The notes: generated by a model not told the origin, from the letters alone. Positions 8,275-17,513 are shown, counted from the stretch's first letter. The stretch is DNA of 64,000 nt from Arthrobacter sp. C2 (GCA_024207135.1 CP042428.1:1984001-2048000), one strand, 5' to 3'. Made by a program: numbers and translations.

Positions 8275-8946
8275 ATGAGGTTTCAAGCAAGGGATCAAGG
8301 GCTCAATGCCGTGGCTGCCTTGGCCGATCCGGTACGCAAGGCAGTCTATGAATTCGTGCGCACCAGTGAGACTGCCGTGGGACGCGACGAATGCGCCTCG
8401 GCCCTCGAACTTCCACGCAACACCGTCGCGTTCCAGCTGGACAAGCTCGCAGACCAAGGACTCCTTTCCGTGGAGTTTCGGCGACTCAACGGAAAGGGCG
8501 GGCCGGGGTCGGGGCGCCCGGCAAAGCTTTATGCGGCCACCCGGATCGACGTATCCGCAAGCATTCCGCACCGGGAATACGCGTTGGCCGCGAATATCAT
8601 GGCCAGTGCCATCGATCGGGCCGGCACCGAGAACCGGCCCGTTGCACCTGTGTTGGCCGAGGTGGCACGCGAAGCCGGTCGGTCAATTGGTGCACATGCC
8701 GGCTCGCTGACGCAGGCTTTGGCAGACCACGGCTACCGACCCGAAGAACGTGAGGACGGCTCCATCGGCCTGCTGGACTGCCCGTTCCACCAGCTCTCGG
8801 CCAGCCACCGCACCACCGTATGCACCATGAACTTCGAGTTGCTCACGGCCGCGGTCGACGGCGCCAACGCGCCGTACCGCGCATGCTTCGACCCACCCAC
8901 GAACGAGCACCACTGCTGCGTGCGGCTCGACCCGCACGAGGTGTAG
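8275..8946 (+). CDS. ArsR/SufR-like HTH regulator with C-terminal Cys-rich domain
   Basis: A 223-residue regulator. An N-terminal winged HTH (about residues 10-75, with ALELPRNTVAFQLDKLADQGLL) is followed by a GRPAKLY wing and a C-terminal sensor domain. The C-terminus has LLDCPFHQL, TVCTMN, YRACFDP and HHCCVRL, five Cys with nearby His. This pattern is seen in COG2345-type regulators, some of which bind an iron-sulfur cluster; whether this one does is inference. It is divergent from the DoxX-like gene with two matching operators between them, and operator 2 is close to its own start, so it probably also controls itself. The start ATG is supported by the HTH beginning soon after. Confidence 0.85.
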   Translation: MRFQARDQGLNAVAALADPVRKAVYEFVRTSETAVGRDECASALELPRNTVAFQLDKLADQGLLSVEFRRLNGKGGPGSGRPAKLYAATRIDVSASIPHREYALAANIMASAIDRAGTENRPVAPVLAEVAREAGRSIGAHAGSLTQALADHGYRPEEREDGSIGLLDCPFHQLSASHRTTVCTMNFELLTAAVDGANAPYRACFDPPTNEHHCCVRLDPHEV

Positions 8947-9010
8947 CCGCGCAGCGGGCCCGTGCGCCGATCCTTTCCGTTGCTCCGCGACCCGCTCGAG
9001 CTCCGGTGCC

Positions 9011-9041
9011 CCTTGGCGGCCCGCGTCGCACCTCGCCAAGG
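9011..9041 (+). terminator. Hairpin downstream of the HTH regulator
   Basis: CCTTGGCG pairs with CGCCAAGG around a 15-nt loop, 64 bp after the regulator stop. No T-tract follows, so factor-independent termination is uncertain. Confidence 0.4.
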
Positions 9042-9140
9042 CCCCTATCGGCAACCGGGCGCCGCGGCTAGGCTGGCATCAATACGCCAGGGCCTGTAAG
9101 TCCCCGTGTCGGGCCCTTTGTTTTCGACAAAGGAAGCACC

Positions 9141-11090
9141 ATGAGCATTGATGAACAGCATTCCGGTGAACGCGTCGATGAGAAGGTTGCACGCCAGGTG
9201 GCCGAAGCCGCCCGCGAGCAGCAGTGGGAGAGGCCCAGCTTCGCCAAGGGCCTGTACATGGGCGACTTCGACTGGGGCCTGATCCACCCGCATCCGCAAC
9301 CCGACCCGGAGGCCGCAGCGCGCGGCACGGCCTTCATGGCACGGCTGCGCGAGGCCATCAAGGACCTCGACACCGGTGCCATCGAACGCGAGTCCCGGAT
9401 CCCCGACGAGATCATCCGGGCACTGCGCGAGGTCGGCGCATTCGGCATGAAGATCCCGGTGGAATACGGCGGGCTCGGCCTTGATTTGGCCGACTACGGC
9501 CGGGCCCTGATGCTGGTGGGCACGCTCAACCCCAGCCTCGGTGCGCTGCTCTCTGCCCACCAATCCATCGGCGTTCCCGAGCCTGTGAAGATGTTCGGCA
9601 CCGAGGAGCAAAAACGGGCCTTCCTGCCCCGCTGCGCAGCCGGGTCCATCTCGGCATTCCTGCTGACCGAAAACGATGTCGGCTCCGACCCCGCACGCCT
9701 GGGCACCACGGCAACCCTTTCGGCGGACGGCACCAGCTACACCCTCAACGGGGCCAAGCTCTGGACCACCAACGGGGTGGTCGCCGAGCTGCTCGTGGTC
9801 ATGGCAGCGGTCCCGCCCCACGAGCTGCCCGACGGCAGCAAGTCCAGGGGCGGAATCAGCGCCTTCGTCGTGGAGGCCGACTCCCCCGGCATCATCGTGG
9901 AAAACCGCAATGCCTTCATGGGGCTGCGCGGCATCGAAAACGGCGTGACCCGCTTCCGCGACGTGGTGGTCCCCGTCGAAAACCGCCTGGGCAAGGAAGG
10001 CGCGGGTCTCAAGATCGCCCTGAGCACCCTGAACACCGGACGCCTGTCCATCCCGGCCATGTGCGCGGGGGCCGGGAAGTGGTCCCTGAAGATCGCCCGC
10101 GAATGGTCCAACGCGCGCATCCAGTGGGGCAAGCCGGTCGGGGAACACGAGGCGGTCGGCAAGAAGATCGCTTACATCGCCGCCAACACCTTCGCCCTCG
10201 AGGCGGTCTTTGAGCTTTCCGCCGCCCTGGCCGATGCCGGGATGAAGGACGTGCGCATCGAGGCCGCCCTGGCCAAGCTCTTCTCCTCGGAGGTCTCCTA
10301 CAAGATCGCCGACGAGCTGCTGCAGATCCGCGGCGGACGGGGCTACGAAACCGCAGCCTCGCAGCAAGCACGCGGGGAGCGCGCGGTACCCGTGGAGCAA
10401 CTGCTGCGGGATCTGCGGATCAACCGGATCTTCGAGGGGTCCACCGAGATCATGCACCTGCTCATCGCCCGCGAGGCTGTCGATGCCCACCTGAAGGCCG
10501 CCGGGGACTTGGCCAACAAGGACGCGGACCTGCAGGCGAAAGCCAAGGCAGCCATGGGCGCTTCCGGATTCTATGCCAAGTGGCTGCCGACCCTGGCGGT
10601 CGGTTCCGGGCTGCTGCCCCATTCCTATTCGGACCACGGCAGGCTGGCCAAGTACCTGCGCTTCATCGAGCGGGCCTCGCGGCGCCTGGCACGGCACACG
10701 TTCGCCGGCATGGCCACCTGGCAGGCCGGCATGGAAAGCCACCAGGCATTCCTGGGCCGGGTCGTGGACCTGGGCGCCGAGCTCTTCGCCATGGCCGCCT
10801 GCATCTCCCGGGTCGAGCTCATGCGCACCCAGGACCCGGCAAACGCGGCCTCGGCCGAGCTGCTGGCCCTGGCCTTCTGCGAACAATCCGAGCACCGCTG
10901 CGAAACCCTGTTCCGCGACCTGTGGGCCAACAGCGACAAGACCGACCGGAAGCTCTCCAAGAAGGTCCTTGCCGGCGACTTCACCTGGCTGGAATCCGGA
11001 ATCCTCGATCCTTCCGAGGGGACCGGGGAGTGGATCGCTCCCTGGTCGACCGAGACGTTGCCCGATCGGCGGCGACCCTACGGGGCCTAG
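9141..11090 (+). CDS. Acyl-CoA dehydrogenase, long form (VLCAD/ACAD9-like)
   Basis: FAD enzyme of 649 residues for the first step of fatty acyl-CoA beta-oxidation. It has the N-terminal alpha domain (FGMKIPVEYGGLGL), the flavin/acyl motif LLTENDVGSDPARLGTTATL, the middle beta domain (GAKLWTTNG) and the C-terminal domain (GGRGYE, FEGSTEIMHLLIAREAV). The extra C-terminal 200 residues or so match the very-long-chain family rather than the usual 380-residue enzymes. The start ATG follows AAGGAAGCACC. It stands alone by spacing; the next gene begins 242 bp downstream. Chain-length preference cannot be read directly. Confidence 0.92.
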   Translation: MSIDEQHSGERVDEKVARQVAEAAREQQWERPSFAKGLYMGDFDWGLIHPHPQPDPEAAARGTAFMARLREAIKDLDTGAIERESRIPDEIIRALREVGAFGMKIPVEYGGLGLDLADYGRALMLVGTLNPSLGALLSAHQSIGVPEPVKMFGTEEQKRAFLPRCAAGSISAFLLTENDVGSDPARLGTTATLSADGTSYTLNGAKLWTTNGVVAELLVVMAAVPPHELPDGSKSRGGISAFVVEADSPGIIVENRNAFMGLRGIENGVTRFRDVVVPVENRLGKEGAGLKIALSTLNTGRLSIPAMCAGAGKWSLKIAREWSNARIQWGKPVGEHEAVGKKIAYIAANTFALEAVFELSAALADAGMKDVRIEAALAKLFSSEVSYKIADELLQIRGGRGYETAASQQARGERAVPVEQLLRDLRINRIFEGSTEIMHLLIAREAVDAHLKAAGDLANKDADLQAKAKAAMGASGFYAKWLPTLAVGSGLLPHSYSDHGRLAKYLRFIERASRRLARHTFAGMATWQAGMESHQAFLGRVVDLGAELFAMAACISRVELMRTQDPANAASAELLALAFCEQSEHRCETLFRDLWANSDKTDRKLSKKVLAGDFTWLESGILDPSEGTGEWIAPWSTETLPDRRRPYGA

Positions 11091-11107
11091 ACGCGGAGGC
11101 CGCGCCC

Positions 11108-11164
11108 CGGCGGCACGGCACGGTTTCCCCCGGGGCTTGCTTTCTCGGGTTCCCCGTGCCGCCG
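11108..11164 (+). terminator. Hairpin after the acyl-CoA dehydrogenase gene
   Basis: CGGCGGCACGG pairs perfectly with CCGTGCCGCCG (11 bp) 17 nt after the stop codon. The loop is long (35 nt) and no T-tract follows. Confidence 0.4.
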
Positions 11165-11332
11165 TCGATCCGCCCCGGACGCCGCGGGGCCCGCCTCCGC
11201 CGCGGGCGGGAGGGGCACGGCCCGTGGATTTCGAGTAATGGCCCGCACAGCCTACGATTGCTGAGGCGTGACCAGCGCCACCTCCATGTTTCGCATACCC
11301 GCGGCACTCGTTTCCGTCACCTTGAGGACCCC

Positions 11333-12619
11333 ATGAATTTCCTGAAATCGATCCCCCTGCTCGGCTGGATCATCGTAGCCATCGTCCTGGGCATCCTGAC
11401 CGGCCCGATCATGCCCGAGTGGCTCGGCGGGGCGTTCCTGACCTACAACTCGATCTTCTCCGGGTTCCTCGGCTTCATCGTGCCGCTGATCATCCTGGGC
11501 CTGGTCATGCCGGCCATCGCCGAGCTCGGCAAGGGCGCCGGCAAGTGGCTCGGTGCCACCGCCGCAATCGCGTACGGTTCCACCATCATCGCGGGGCTGC
11601 TCGCGTACTTCGTGAGCCGTTGGCTGTTCACCCCGTCGCTGGCCGGTGGCGGGCTGGAGGAGCTGGGCGACGAGTCGGGTTCCGGATTCACCCCGTACAT
11701 CACAATTGTTGGCAGCGCCAGCGACTCGGCCACCGAGATCGTGCTGCCGCCGGTAATCGACGTGATGAGCGCACTGGTCCTCGCCTTCGTGATCGGAGTC
11801 GGATTGACCGCCTTCCACTCCAAGGTGCTCTTCCGCGGAGCCGTCGAGTTCCGCACCATCGTAGAGTCCGTGATCCGTCGGATCATCGTTCCGGCACTGC
11901 CGCTGTTCATCTTCGGCATCTTCATGGATCTTTCGGCCAGCGGCTCGGCGGTCACCATCGTCACCAAGTTCCTGCTCGTTGCCGTGGTGTCATTCACGCT
12001 GTGCCTCGTCGTGTTGCTCATCCAGTACTCGGTGGCAGGTGCCATGACTGGCCAAAATCCCCTGAAGGCGCTGTGGAACATGCGCGATGCCTACTTCACG
12101 GCCCTGGGCACCTCCTCCTCGGCCGCGACGATCCCGGTGACCCTCGAATCGACCAAGAAGAACGGCGTCTCCAACTCGGTTGCCGGCTTTGTGGTTCCGC
12201 TGTGCGCCACCATCCACCTCTCCGGCTCGATGGTCAAGATCACCTGCTTCTCCATCGCGGTGCTGCTGCTCACCGGCGGGGACGTCACCTTCGGGGCGTA
12301 CCTGCCCTTCATCCTGATGCTCGGCGTCATGATGATCGCGGCCCCCGGCGTTCCCGGTGGCGCGATCGCCGCCGCAGCCGGCCTGCTGGCACAGATGCTC
12401 GGCTTCGGCGAGGTCGAGGTGGGCCTCATGTTCGCCGCGTACATCGCGCTGGACAGCTTCGGCACGGCGACCAACGTGACCGGCGACGGCGCCATCGCCC
12501 TGATCATGAACAAGCTCACCCGCGGACACCTGGGCACGCAGGCACAGGACCCGGCGGACGAAAACATCGAGGCCGCCGAGGGCAGCAAGCTCGAAGAGCA
12601 CGCCCTGCCGAGCAACTAA
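11333..12619 (+). CDS. Dicarboxylate/amino acid:cation symporter (DAACS family)
   Basis: Integral membrane symporter of 428 residues, related to DctA/GltP transporters that import C4-dicarboxylates or glutamate/aspartate with protons or sodium. Diagnostic features are the serine-rich loop TSSSAATIPVTLE, IHLSGS in TM7, AAPGVPGGAI in the second re-entrant loop and DSFGTATNVTGDG in TM8. About eight hydrophobic segments are visible, and the hydrophilic tail is acidic. ATG 11333 follows TTGAGGACCCC. The same open frame extends upstream to 10580 across the dehydrogenase gene and is rejected there. The substrate is not decided by these motifs. Confidence 0.9.
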   Translation: MNFLKSIPLLGWIIVAIVLGILTGPIMPEWLGGAFLTYNSIFSGFLGFIVPLIILGLVMPAIAELGKGAGKWLGATAAIAYGSTIIAGLLAYFVSRWLFTPSLAGGGLEELGDESGSGFTPYITIVGSASDSATEIVLPPVIDVMSALVLAFVIGVGLTAFHSKVLFRGAVEFRTIVESVIRRIIVPALPLFIFGIFMDLSASGSAVTIVTKFLLVAVVSFTLCLVVLLIQYSVAGAMTGQNPLKALWNMRDAYFTALGTSSSAATIPVTLESTKKNGVSNSVAGFVVPLCATIHLSGSMVKITCFSIAVLLLTGGDVTFGAYLPFILMLGVMMIAAPGVPGGAIAAAAGLLAQMLGFGEVEVGLMFAAYIALDSFGTATNVTGDGAIALIMNKLTRGHLGTQAQDPADENIEAAEGSKLEEHALPSN

Positions 12620-12628
12620 GACCTACCC

Positions 12629-12655
12629 GGCCGGCGTCGTCAGACGACGCCGGCC
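12629..12655. terminator. Perfect hairpin between convergent genes
   Basis: GGCCGGCGTCGT, loop CAG, ACGACGCCGGCC: a 12-bp perfect stem 9 nt after the symporter stop. A second imperfect hairpin, AAGGCCGTCCGG with CCGGGCGGCCTT at 12686-12729, probably serves the convergent PucR-type gene. Confidence 0.7.
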
Positions 12656-12781
12656 ACGTGCATCCCCGCTGAAGGTGATGCAAGGAAGGCCGTCCGGACC
12701 ACCGCGCAAGTCGCGGCCCGGGCGGCCTTGCCCGTTCCGCGGGAATGGAGCCCGCCAACCGGTGGCCCCGTGGCGGGCCGG

Positions 12782-14431
12782 CTACTTCGCGCCCAAGCCG
12801 AGCCAGAGCAGTGCCACGTGCAGGGAGGTGCGCGACTCGGCATCCTCCAGGCTGACCCCGAGCTTGTCCTCAAGCTTCTCCAGCCGCGCATAGAGCGCCG
12901 GGCGGCTCAGGAACCCGGTGCGGGCCAGCGCCGACTTGTTTCCGCCGTGCTTCAGGTACAGGCCGAGCAGCTCGAGCGCGGGCTCGTCGGGCGGGTCCAG
13001 GATCCCGGCCAGCTCGGCCTCGGCGAAGGATTTCAGCCGTGCATCCTCGCGCATCAAGGCCAGCAATCCACGCAGGCGCACATCGGCAAAGCGATAGAAG
13101 GGCCGCGCGCGGGTGTCGAAGGTCGCCACGGTCTCGGCGACCTGGATCGCTTCCTCCAGCCCGTGCGCGGCCTCCTTCACGCCGCGCCGTCCCCGGCCCA
13201 CGCCCACCGACCAGTCGATGGCGGGCTGGCCCTGGGCCAGTTGCCGGCAGATCCGCTCCAGCAGCGGTTCCTCAAGCTGCTTGGCCCCAACGCCCAGCAC
13301 CATGCCGACCTGGCCGCTTTGCAGGGACGCGGCCAGCGCGGTGGACCTGGTGGAATCCACCACGGCGTTGATCGCATCCAGCAGGGCCCGCTCGCGCAAC
13401 TGCACGCCGGTGGGCGTCTGCCCGCGGTGCTTGTCGAGCCGGAACACCACCGGGACGTAATGCGGGGATTCCACCAGCCCGAGCGCCTGCGCCCGGATCA
13501 GCACCTCCTCGGCACCCAGGGCGTGGGGCTGGCGCAGTTCGTGCAGCAGCCCGGCCCGGGCCTGGTGCAGCAATTCCTTCTGGTCCCGCCCGGCCAGACG
13601 GGCAATCGACAGGGTCTGCCCGGCGCGTTCGAGAACCATGGCCGCGTCCGAGTCGTTGCCCGGTTCCCCGGGAACCACCAGCCGGCCCCAGCGTTGGCCC
13701 TGGATCCCCACCGGGGTTTGCAGCCAGTTTTCCTCCCCCATGCCGCGTCCGGTGGATTCCAGGTAGCCGACCCGGCGCGAGCGCTCGGGCCAGTGCGCCA
13801 GCAACCCGGCATCCGGCCGCGGCCCGGGGTCGAAGCCCAGGACCAGGTGCGCCACGTCCTCGAGGACGACGGGGGCGCCGATGAGTTCCGCGGCGCGCGC
13901 CACGATCCCTTCCTCGGTGGCGTTTTGCAGGCTCAGCGCCGTGAAGACCTCGTGGATCATCCGCGAGCGCTCCAGGGCGGCGAGCTGGTCGGAGACCAGC
14001 ATCCGGTGCACCACCTCGGTGATCTCGACGAACCTGACCCTCCGGTGCAGCAGCACCACCGGGAATTCACTTTGCGCGGCCACCCGGCGCAGGGCCTCGA
14101 TGGCCGGGGAGCGCTGGGCGGCCGGCGAGGCGACCAATTCGACGATGATCCCCGCGGCCCCGGCCCGGCGCACCTGGTCCAGGAACTCGGCGACCCCGCT
14201 GCCGGTATCCCCGAAGGTCATGCCGGTGGTCAACACCAGTTCCCCTCCGGACAGCAGGTTCGCCAGCTGCGGGGTCTCGGCCACGTGCACCCAGCGCACC
14301 GGGCTCTGAAGCAATGAGGATCCTCCCAGGACCTCCGGCTCCCCCGCGGCGACGGCGGGCAATTCAAGGATCCGGGCGATGCTCAGCGTCCCGGCCACGG
14401 CCGGATGCGGGTGGGTGTTCAGGGGACTCAT
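12782..14431 (-). CDS. PucR-family transcriptional regulator
   Basis: Activator-type regulator of 549 residues. An N-terminal PucR domain (about residues 16-140, LLSGGELVLTTGMTFGDTGSGVAEFLDQV) precedes a middle GGDEF-like region and a C-terminal HTH_30 domain (LYLKHGGNKSALARTGFLSRPALYARLEKLEDKLG). PucR proteins control purine, GABA and amino-acid catabolism. It is divergent from an mmsA-like dehydrogenase and an aminotransferase, so it very probably regulates them. A GTGTAA/TTACAC palindrome lies 8 bp upstream of its start codon, which suggests autoregulation or shared control. The inducer is likely beta-alanine, GABA or a related compound; this is inference from context. Confidence 0.9.
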   Translation of the reverse strand: MSPLNTHPHPAVAGTLSIARILELPAVAAGEPEVLGGSSLLQSPVRWVHVAETPQLANLLSGGELVLTTGMTFGDTGSGVAEFLDQVRRAGAAGIIVELVASPAAQRSPAIEALRRVAAQSEFPVVLLHRRVRFVEITEVVHRMLVSDQLAALERSRMIHEVFTALSLQNATEEGIVARAAELIGAPVVLEDVAHLVLGFDPGPRPDAGLLAHWPERSRRVGYLESTGRGMGEENWLQTPVGIQGQRWGRLVVPGEPGNDSDAAMVLERAGQTLSIARLAGRDQKELLHQARAGLLHELRQPHALGAEEVLIRAQALGLVESPHYVPVVFRLDKHRGQTPTGVQLRERALLDAINAVVDSTRSTALAASLQSGQVGMVLGVGAKQLEEPLLERICRQLAQGQPAIDWSVGVGRGRRGVKEAAHGLEEAIQVAETVATFDTRARPFYRFADVRLRGLLALMREDARLKSFAEAELAGILDPPDEPALELLGLYLKHGGNKSALARTGFLSRPALYARLEKLEDKLGVSLEDAESRTSLHVALLWLGLGAK

Positions 14432-14438
14432 GAACAGA

Positions 14439-14455
14439 GTGTAATGCTTTTACAC
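14439..14455. promoter_or_regulatory. Palindrome between pucR-like gene and mmsA
   Basis: GTGTAA, 5-nt spacer, TTACAC: a perfect 6-5-6 inverted repeat. It is close to the regulator start and about 90 bp upstream of mmsA, in the only intergenic space of this divergent pair. Confidence 0.5.
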
Positions 14456-14545
14456 CAAGAGGTTACATGTTGCCAGTGTTGTGGGTGTGTCCCGGACGAC
14501 ACAATGGAGGCAACAACATCTCCGTCTTGAAAGGACACCACCTCC

Positions 14546-16039
14546 GTGGAAACCCTCGCACACTGGTCCAACGGCACCACCCTCGAAGCACCCGCCGACT
14601 CCCGCTACGCCGACGTCATGAACCCCGCCACCGGCGAGGTCTCCTCCCGCGTGGCGCTGGCCAGTGCCGACACCACCGCCGAGGTCATCGCAGCGGCGCA
14701 CGCCGCCTTCCCGGCCTGGCGCGACACCTCGCTGACCCGCCGCGCCAACATCCTGTTCAACTACCGCGAGCTGCTCAACAAGCGCAAGGGAGAGCTCGCG
14801 GCGATCATCACCGCCGAGCACGGCAAGGTGCTGGACGATGCCATGGGAGAAATCGCCCGCGGCCAGGAAGTCGTCGAGTACGCCTGCGGCATCCCGCACC
14901 TGGTCAAGGGCGGCTACACGGAGAACGCCTCCACCAAGATCGATGTCCACTCGATCCGCCAGCCACTGGGCGTCTCGGCGATCATCTCCCCCTTCAACTT
15001 CCCGGCCATGGTCCCGATGTGGTTCTTCCCCATCGCCATCGCCGCGGGCAACACCGTGGTGCTCAAGCCCAGCGAGAAGGACCCGACCGCCGCCATCTGG
15101 ATGGCCGAGCTCTGGAAGGAAGCAGGACTTCCGGATGGCGTGTTCAACGTGGTCAACGGCGACAAGGAGTCGGTCGATGTCCTGCTGACCGACCCGCGTG
15201 TCTCCTCGGTCTCCTTCGTGGGTTCCACCCCGATCGCCCAGTACGTCTACGCCACCGGCACCGCGCACGGCAAGCGCGTCCAGGCCCTGGGCGGGGCCAA
15301 GAACCACATGCTGGTGCTCCCGGATGCGGACCTGGACCTGGCGGCCGACGCCGCCGTCAACGCCGGTTTCGGCGCCGCCGGCGAGCGCTGCATGGCCATT
15401 TCCGCGATCGTCGCCATCGACTCGATCGCCGATACGCTGGTCGCCAAGATCGCCGAGCGCACCGCCACCCTGCGCGTGGGCGACGGCACCCGCGGCTGCG
15501 ACATGGGCCCGCTGGTCACCGCCGCGCACCGCGACAAGGTCGCCGGCTACATCGACGCCGGCGAGGCGGCGGGAGCCACCATGGTGCTGGACGGGCGCAA
15601 GGTCACCCCGGATGCCGACGGGGCGGGCTTCTTCCTGAACCCGACGCTCTTCGACAACGTCACCACCGACATGTCCATCTACACCGACGAGATCTTCGGC
15701 CCCGTGCTCTCGGTGGTGCGCGTAGACTCCTTCGACGAGGGCATCGAGACCATCAACGCCAACGAGTTCGGCAACGGCACCGCGATCTTCACCAACGACG
15801 GAGGCGCCGCCCGCCGCTTCGAGAACGAGATCCAGGTCGGCATGGTCGGCATCAACGTCCCCATTCCGGTGCCGATGGCCTACTACTCCTTCGGCGGCTG
15901 GAAGAACTCGCTCTTCGGCGACACCCACGCCTACGGCGCCGAGGGCATCAACTTCTTCACCCGCGGCAAGGTCGTCACCTCCCGCTGGCTCGACCCGAGC
16001 CACGGCGGCCTGAACCTCGGCTTCCCGCAGAACGCCTAA
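14546..16039 (+). CDS. mmsA: Methylmalonate/malonate-semialdehyde dehydrogenase (CoA-acylating)
   Basis: NAD-dependent, CoA-acylating aldehyde dehydrogenase of 497 residues. It converts malonate semialdehyde to acetyl-CoA plus CO2, or methylmalonate semialdehyde to propionyl-CoA. The catalytic Cys is Cys 282 in GAAGERCMAISA and the oxyanion Asn is in SPFNFPAM (Asn 151). The usual ELGGK general-base motif is replaced by GGAKNH, a hallmark of this CoA-dependent subfamily. The GTG start at 14546 is supported by AAAGGA about 10 nt upstream. The following gene, an omega-aminotransferase, begins 35 nt later and would supply malonate semialdehyde from beta-alanine. Together with PucR upstream this fits beta-alanine breakdown; a role in valine or inositol catabolism is less likely because those genes are absent. 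Confidence 0.92.
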   Translation: METLAHWSNGTTLEAPADSRYADVMNPATGEVSSRVALASADTTAEVIAAAHAAFPAWRDTSLTRRANILFNYRELLNKRKGELAAIITAEHGKVLDDAMGEIARGQEVVEYACGIPHLVKGGYTENASTKIDVHSIRQPLGVSAIISPFNFPAMVPMWFFPIAIAAGNTVVLKPSEKDPTAAIWMAELWKEAGLPDGVFNVVNGDKESVDVLLTDPRVSSVSFVGSTPIAQYVYATGTAHGKRVQALGGAKNHMLVLPDADLDLAADAAVNAGFGAAGERCMAISAIVAIDSIADTLVAKIAERTATLRVGDGTRGCDMGPLVTAAHRDKVAGYIDAGEAAGATMVLDGRKVTPDADGAGFFLNPTLFDNVTTDMSIYTDEIFGPVLSVVRVDSFDEGIETINANEFGNGTAIFTNDGGAARRFENEIQVGMVGINVPIPVPMAYYSFGGWKNSLFGDTHAYGAEGINFFTRGKVVTSRWLDPSHGGLNLGFPQNA

Positions 16040-16074
16040 GCGACAAGCACAGAATCCAGAAAGGGACTACTCCC

Positions 16075-17445
16075 ATGAGCACTTCCGTGAACACCGAGAT
16101 CACCGCGGAGCAGATTGCCGCCGGCAAGGTGGCCCACGACCTGGACCGCGAGCATGTCTTCCATTCCTGGCAGGCCCAGGGCCCCTTCGATCCGATGACC
16201 ATCATCAAGACCGAGGGCTCCTGGATCTGGGACGGGGAGGGCAACAAGCTTCTTGACCTTTCCTCGCAGCTGGTCAACACCAACATCGGCCACCAGCACC
16301 CCAAGGTCGTCGCGGCCATCCAGGCGCAGGCGGCAGACATCTGCACCATCGCCCCGCAGTACGTCAACGACGCCCGTTCCGAGGCGGCCCGGCTGATCGC
16401 GGAGCTGACCCCCGGGGACCTGAACAAGATCTTCTTCACCAACGGCGGCGCCGACGCCAACGAGCACGCCATCCGCATGGCCCGCGTGCACACCGGCAGG
16501 CACAAGGTCCTCTCGGCCTACCGCAGCTACCACGGCGGCACGCACTTGGCGGTGAACGTCACCGGCGACCCGCGCCGCGTGGCCTCGGACAACGCCACCG
16601 ACGGCGTCGTGCACTTCTTCCCGGCCTACCCGTACCGCTCCTACTTCAACTCGACCACCGAGGCCGAAGAGACCCAGCGCGCACTGCGCCACCTTGAAGA
16701 CACCATCGTGCTCGAGGGCCCGGGCAACATTGCCGCGCTGATCCTCGAATCGATCCCGGGCAGCTGCGGCATCTACGTGCCGCCGGCCGGCTACATGGAA
16801 GGCGTGCGCGAGCTGACCCGCAGGCACGGCATCGTCTTCATCGCCGACGAGGTCATGGCCGGCTTCGGCCGCGCCGGAAAGTGGTTCGCCGTGAACCACT
16901 GGAATGTGACCCCGGACCTGCTCACCTTCGCCAAGGGCGTGAATTCCGGCTACGTTCCCCTGGGCGGGGTGGCGATCTCGGATGCCATCTTCGAGACCTT
17001 CCGCGACCGCGCCTACCCGGGCGGCCTGACCTACTCGGGCCACCCGCTGGCCTCCGCCGCCGTCGTGGCAACCATCAACGCCATGAAGGACGAGGGGATG
17101 GTGGAAAACGCCGCACGCCTGGGCTCCGACATCATCGGCCCGGTGCTGGAAGAACTCAAGGCCAGGCACCCGTCGGTGGGCGACGTGCGCGGCACCGGCT
17201 GCTTCTGGGCCGTCGAGCTGGTCACCAACCGCGAAACCCGCGAACCCATGGCTCCCTACGGCGGTTCCTCCCCGGCCATGGCCGCGGTGACCGCGGCGTT
17301 GAAGTCCGGCAGCGTGCTGCCGTTCGTGAACTTCAACCGCGTCCATGTGGTTCCGCCGCTGAACATCAGCGACGAGGACCTGCGCGCGGGTCTTGCGATC
17401 CTGGACGAGGCGCTCACGGTCGCCGACGGATTCGTCGAGGCATAG
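16075..17445 (+). CDS. Class III PLP omega-aminotransferase (beta-alanine/GABA type)
   Basis: Fold-type I aminotransferase of 456 residues. The PLP lysine is Lys 287 in TFAKGVNSGYVPLGG and the cofactor Asp is Asp 258 in IADEVMAGFGRAG. FFTNGGADANEHAIRMAR is the phosphate-binding segment. AAAGGGA precedes the ATG at 16075. The open frame runs much further upstream, over mmsA, but the start chosen gives the normal family length. Co-directional with mmsA at 35 nt spacing, it probably converts beta-alanine to malonate semialdehyde with pyruvate or 2-oxoglutarate as acceptor. Taurine or GABA are alternatives. It is not closely similar to the aminotransferase at 3814, so the two are not a recent duplication. 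Confidence 0.88.
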   Translation: MSTSVNTEITAEQIAAGKVAHDLDREHVFHSWQAQGPFDPMTIIKTEGSWIWDGEGNKLLDLSSQLVNTNIGHQHPKVVAAIQAQAADICTIAPQYVNDARSEAARLIAELTPGDLNKIFFTNGGADANEHAIRMARVHTGRHKVLSAYRSYHGGTHLAVNVTGDPRRVASDNATDGVVHFFPAYPYRSYFNSTTEAEETQRALRHLEDTIVLEGPGNIAALILESIPGSCGIYVPPAGYMEGVRELTRRHGIVFIADEVMAGFGRAGKWFAVNHWNVTPDLLTFAKGVNSGYVPLGGVAISDAIFETFRDRAYPGGLTYSGHPLASAAVVATINAMKDEGMVENAARLGSDIIGPVLEELKARHPSVGDVRGTGCFWAVELVTNRETREPMAPYGGSSPAMAAVTAALKSGSVLPFVNFNRVHVVPPLNISDEDLRAGLAILDEALTVADGFVEA

Positions 17446-17465
17446 ACGCATCCGCAGTGCCAACG

Positions 17466-17507
17466 TTGGCCGTGTCCCGCGGAAGGAATTCCGCGCGGCA
17501 CGGCCAA
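17466..17507. terminator. Interrupted-stem hairpin between convergent genes
   Basis: TTGGCCGTG pairs with CACGGCCAA, and inside it CGCGGAA pairs with TTCCGCG. The position, between the aminotransferase stop and the convergent lipoprotein stop, fits a bidirectional terminator. Confidence 0.6.
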
Positions 17508-17513
17508 CCCTCG

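Noticed and set aside
9045-10895. 616-codon minus-strand open frame across the acyl-CoA dehydrogenase
   Set aside because: High-GC antisense artefact. The plus-strand frame has all family motifs.
14467-16074. Long upstream extension of the omega-aminotransferase frame
   Set aside because: It overlaps mmsA in another frame, its translation is Arg/His-rich, and ATG 16075 with a good ribosome-binding site gives normal family length.
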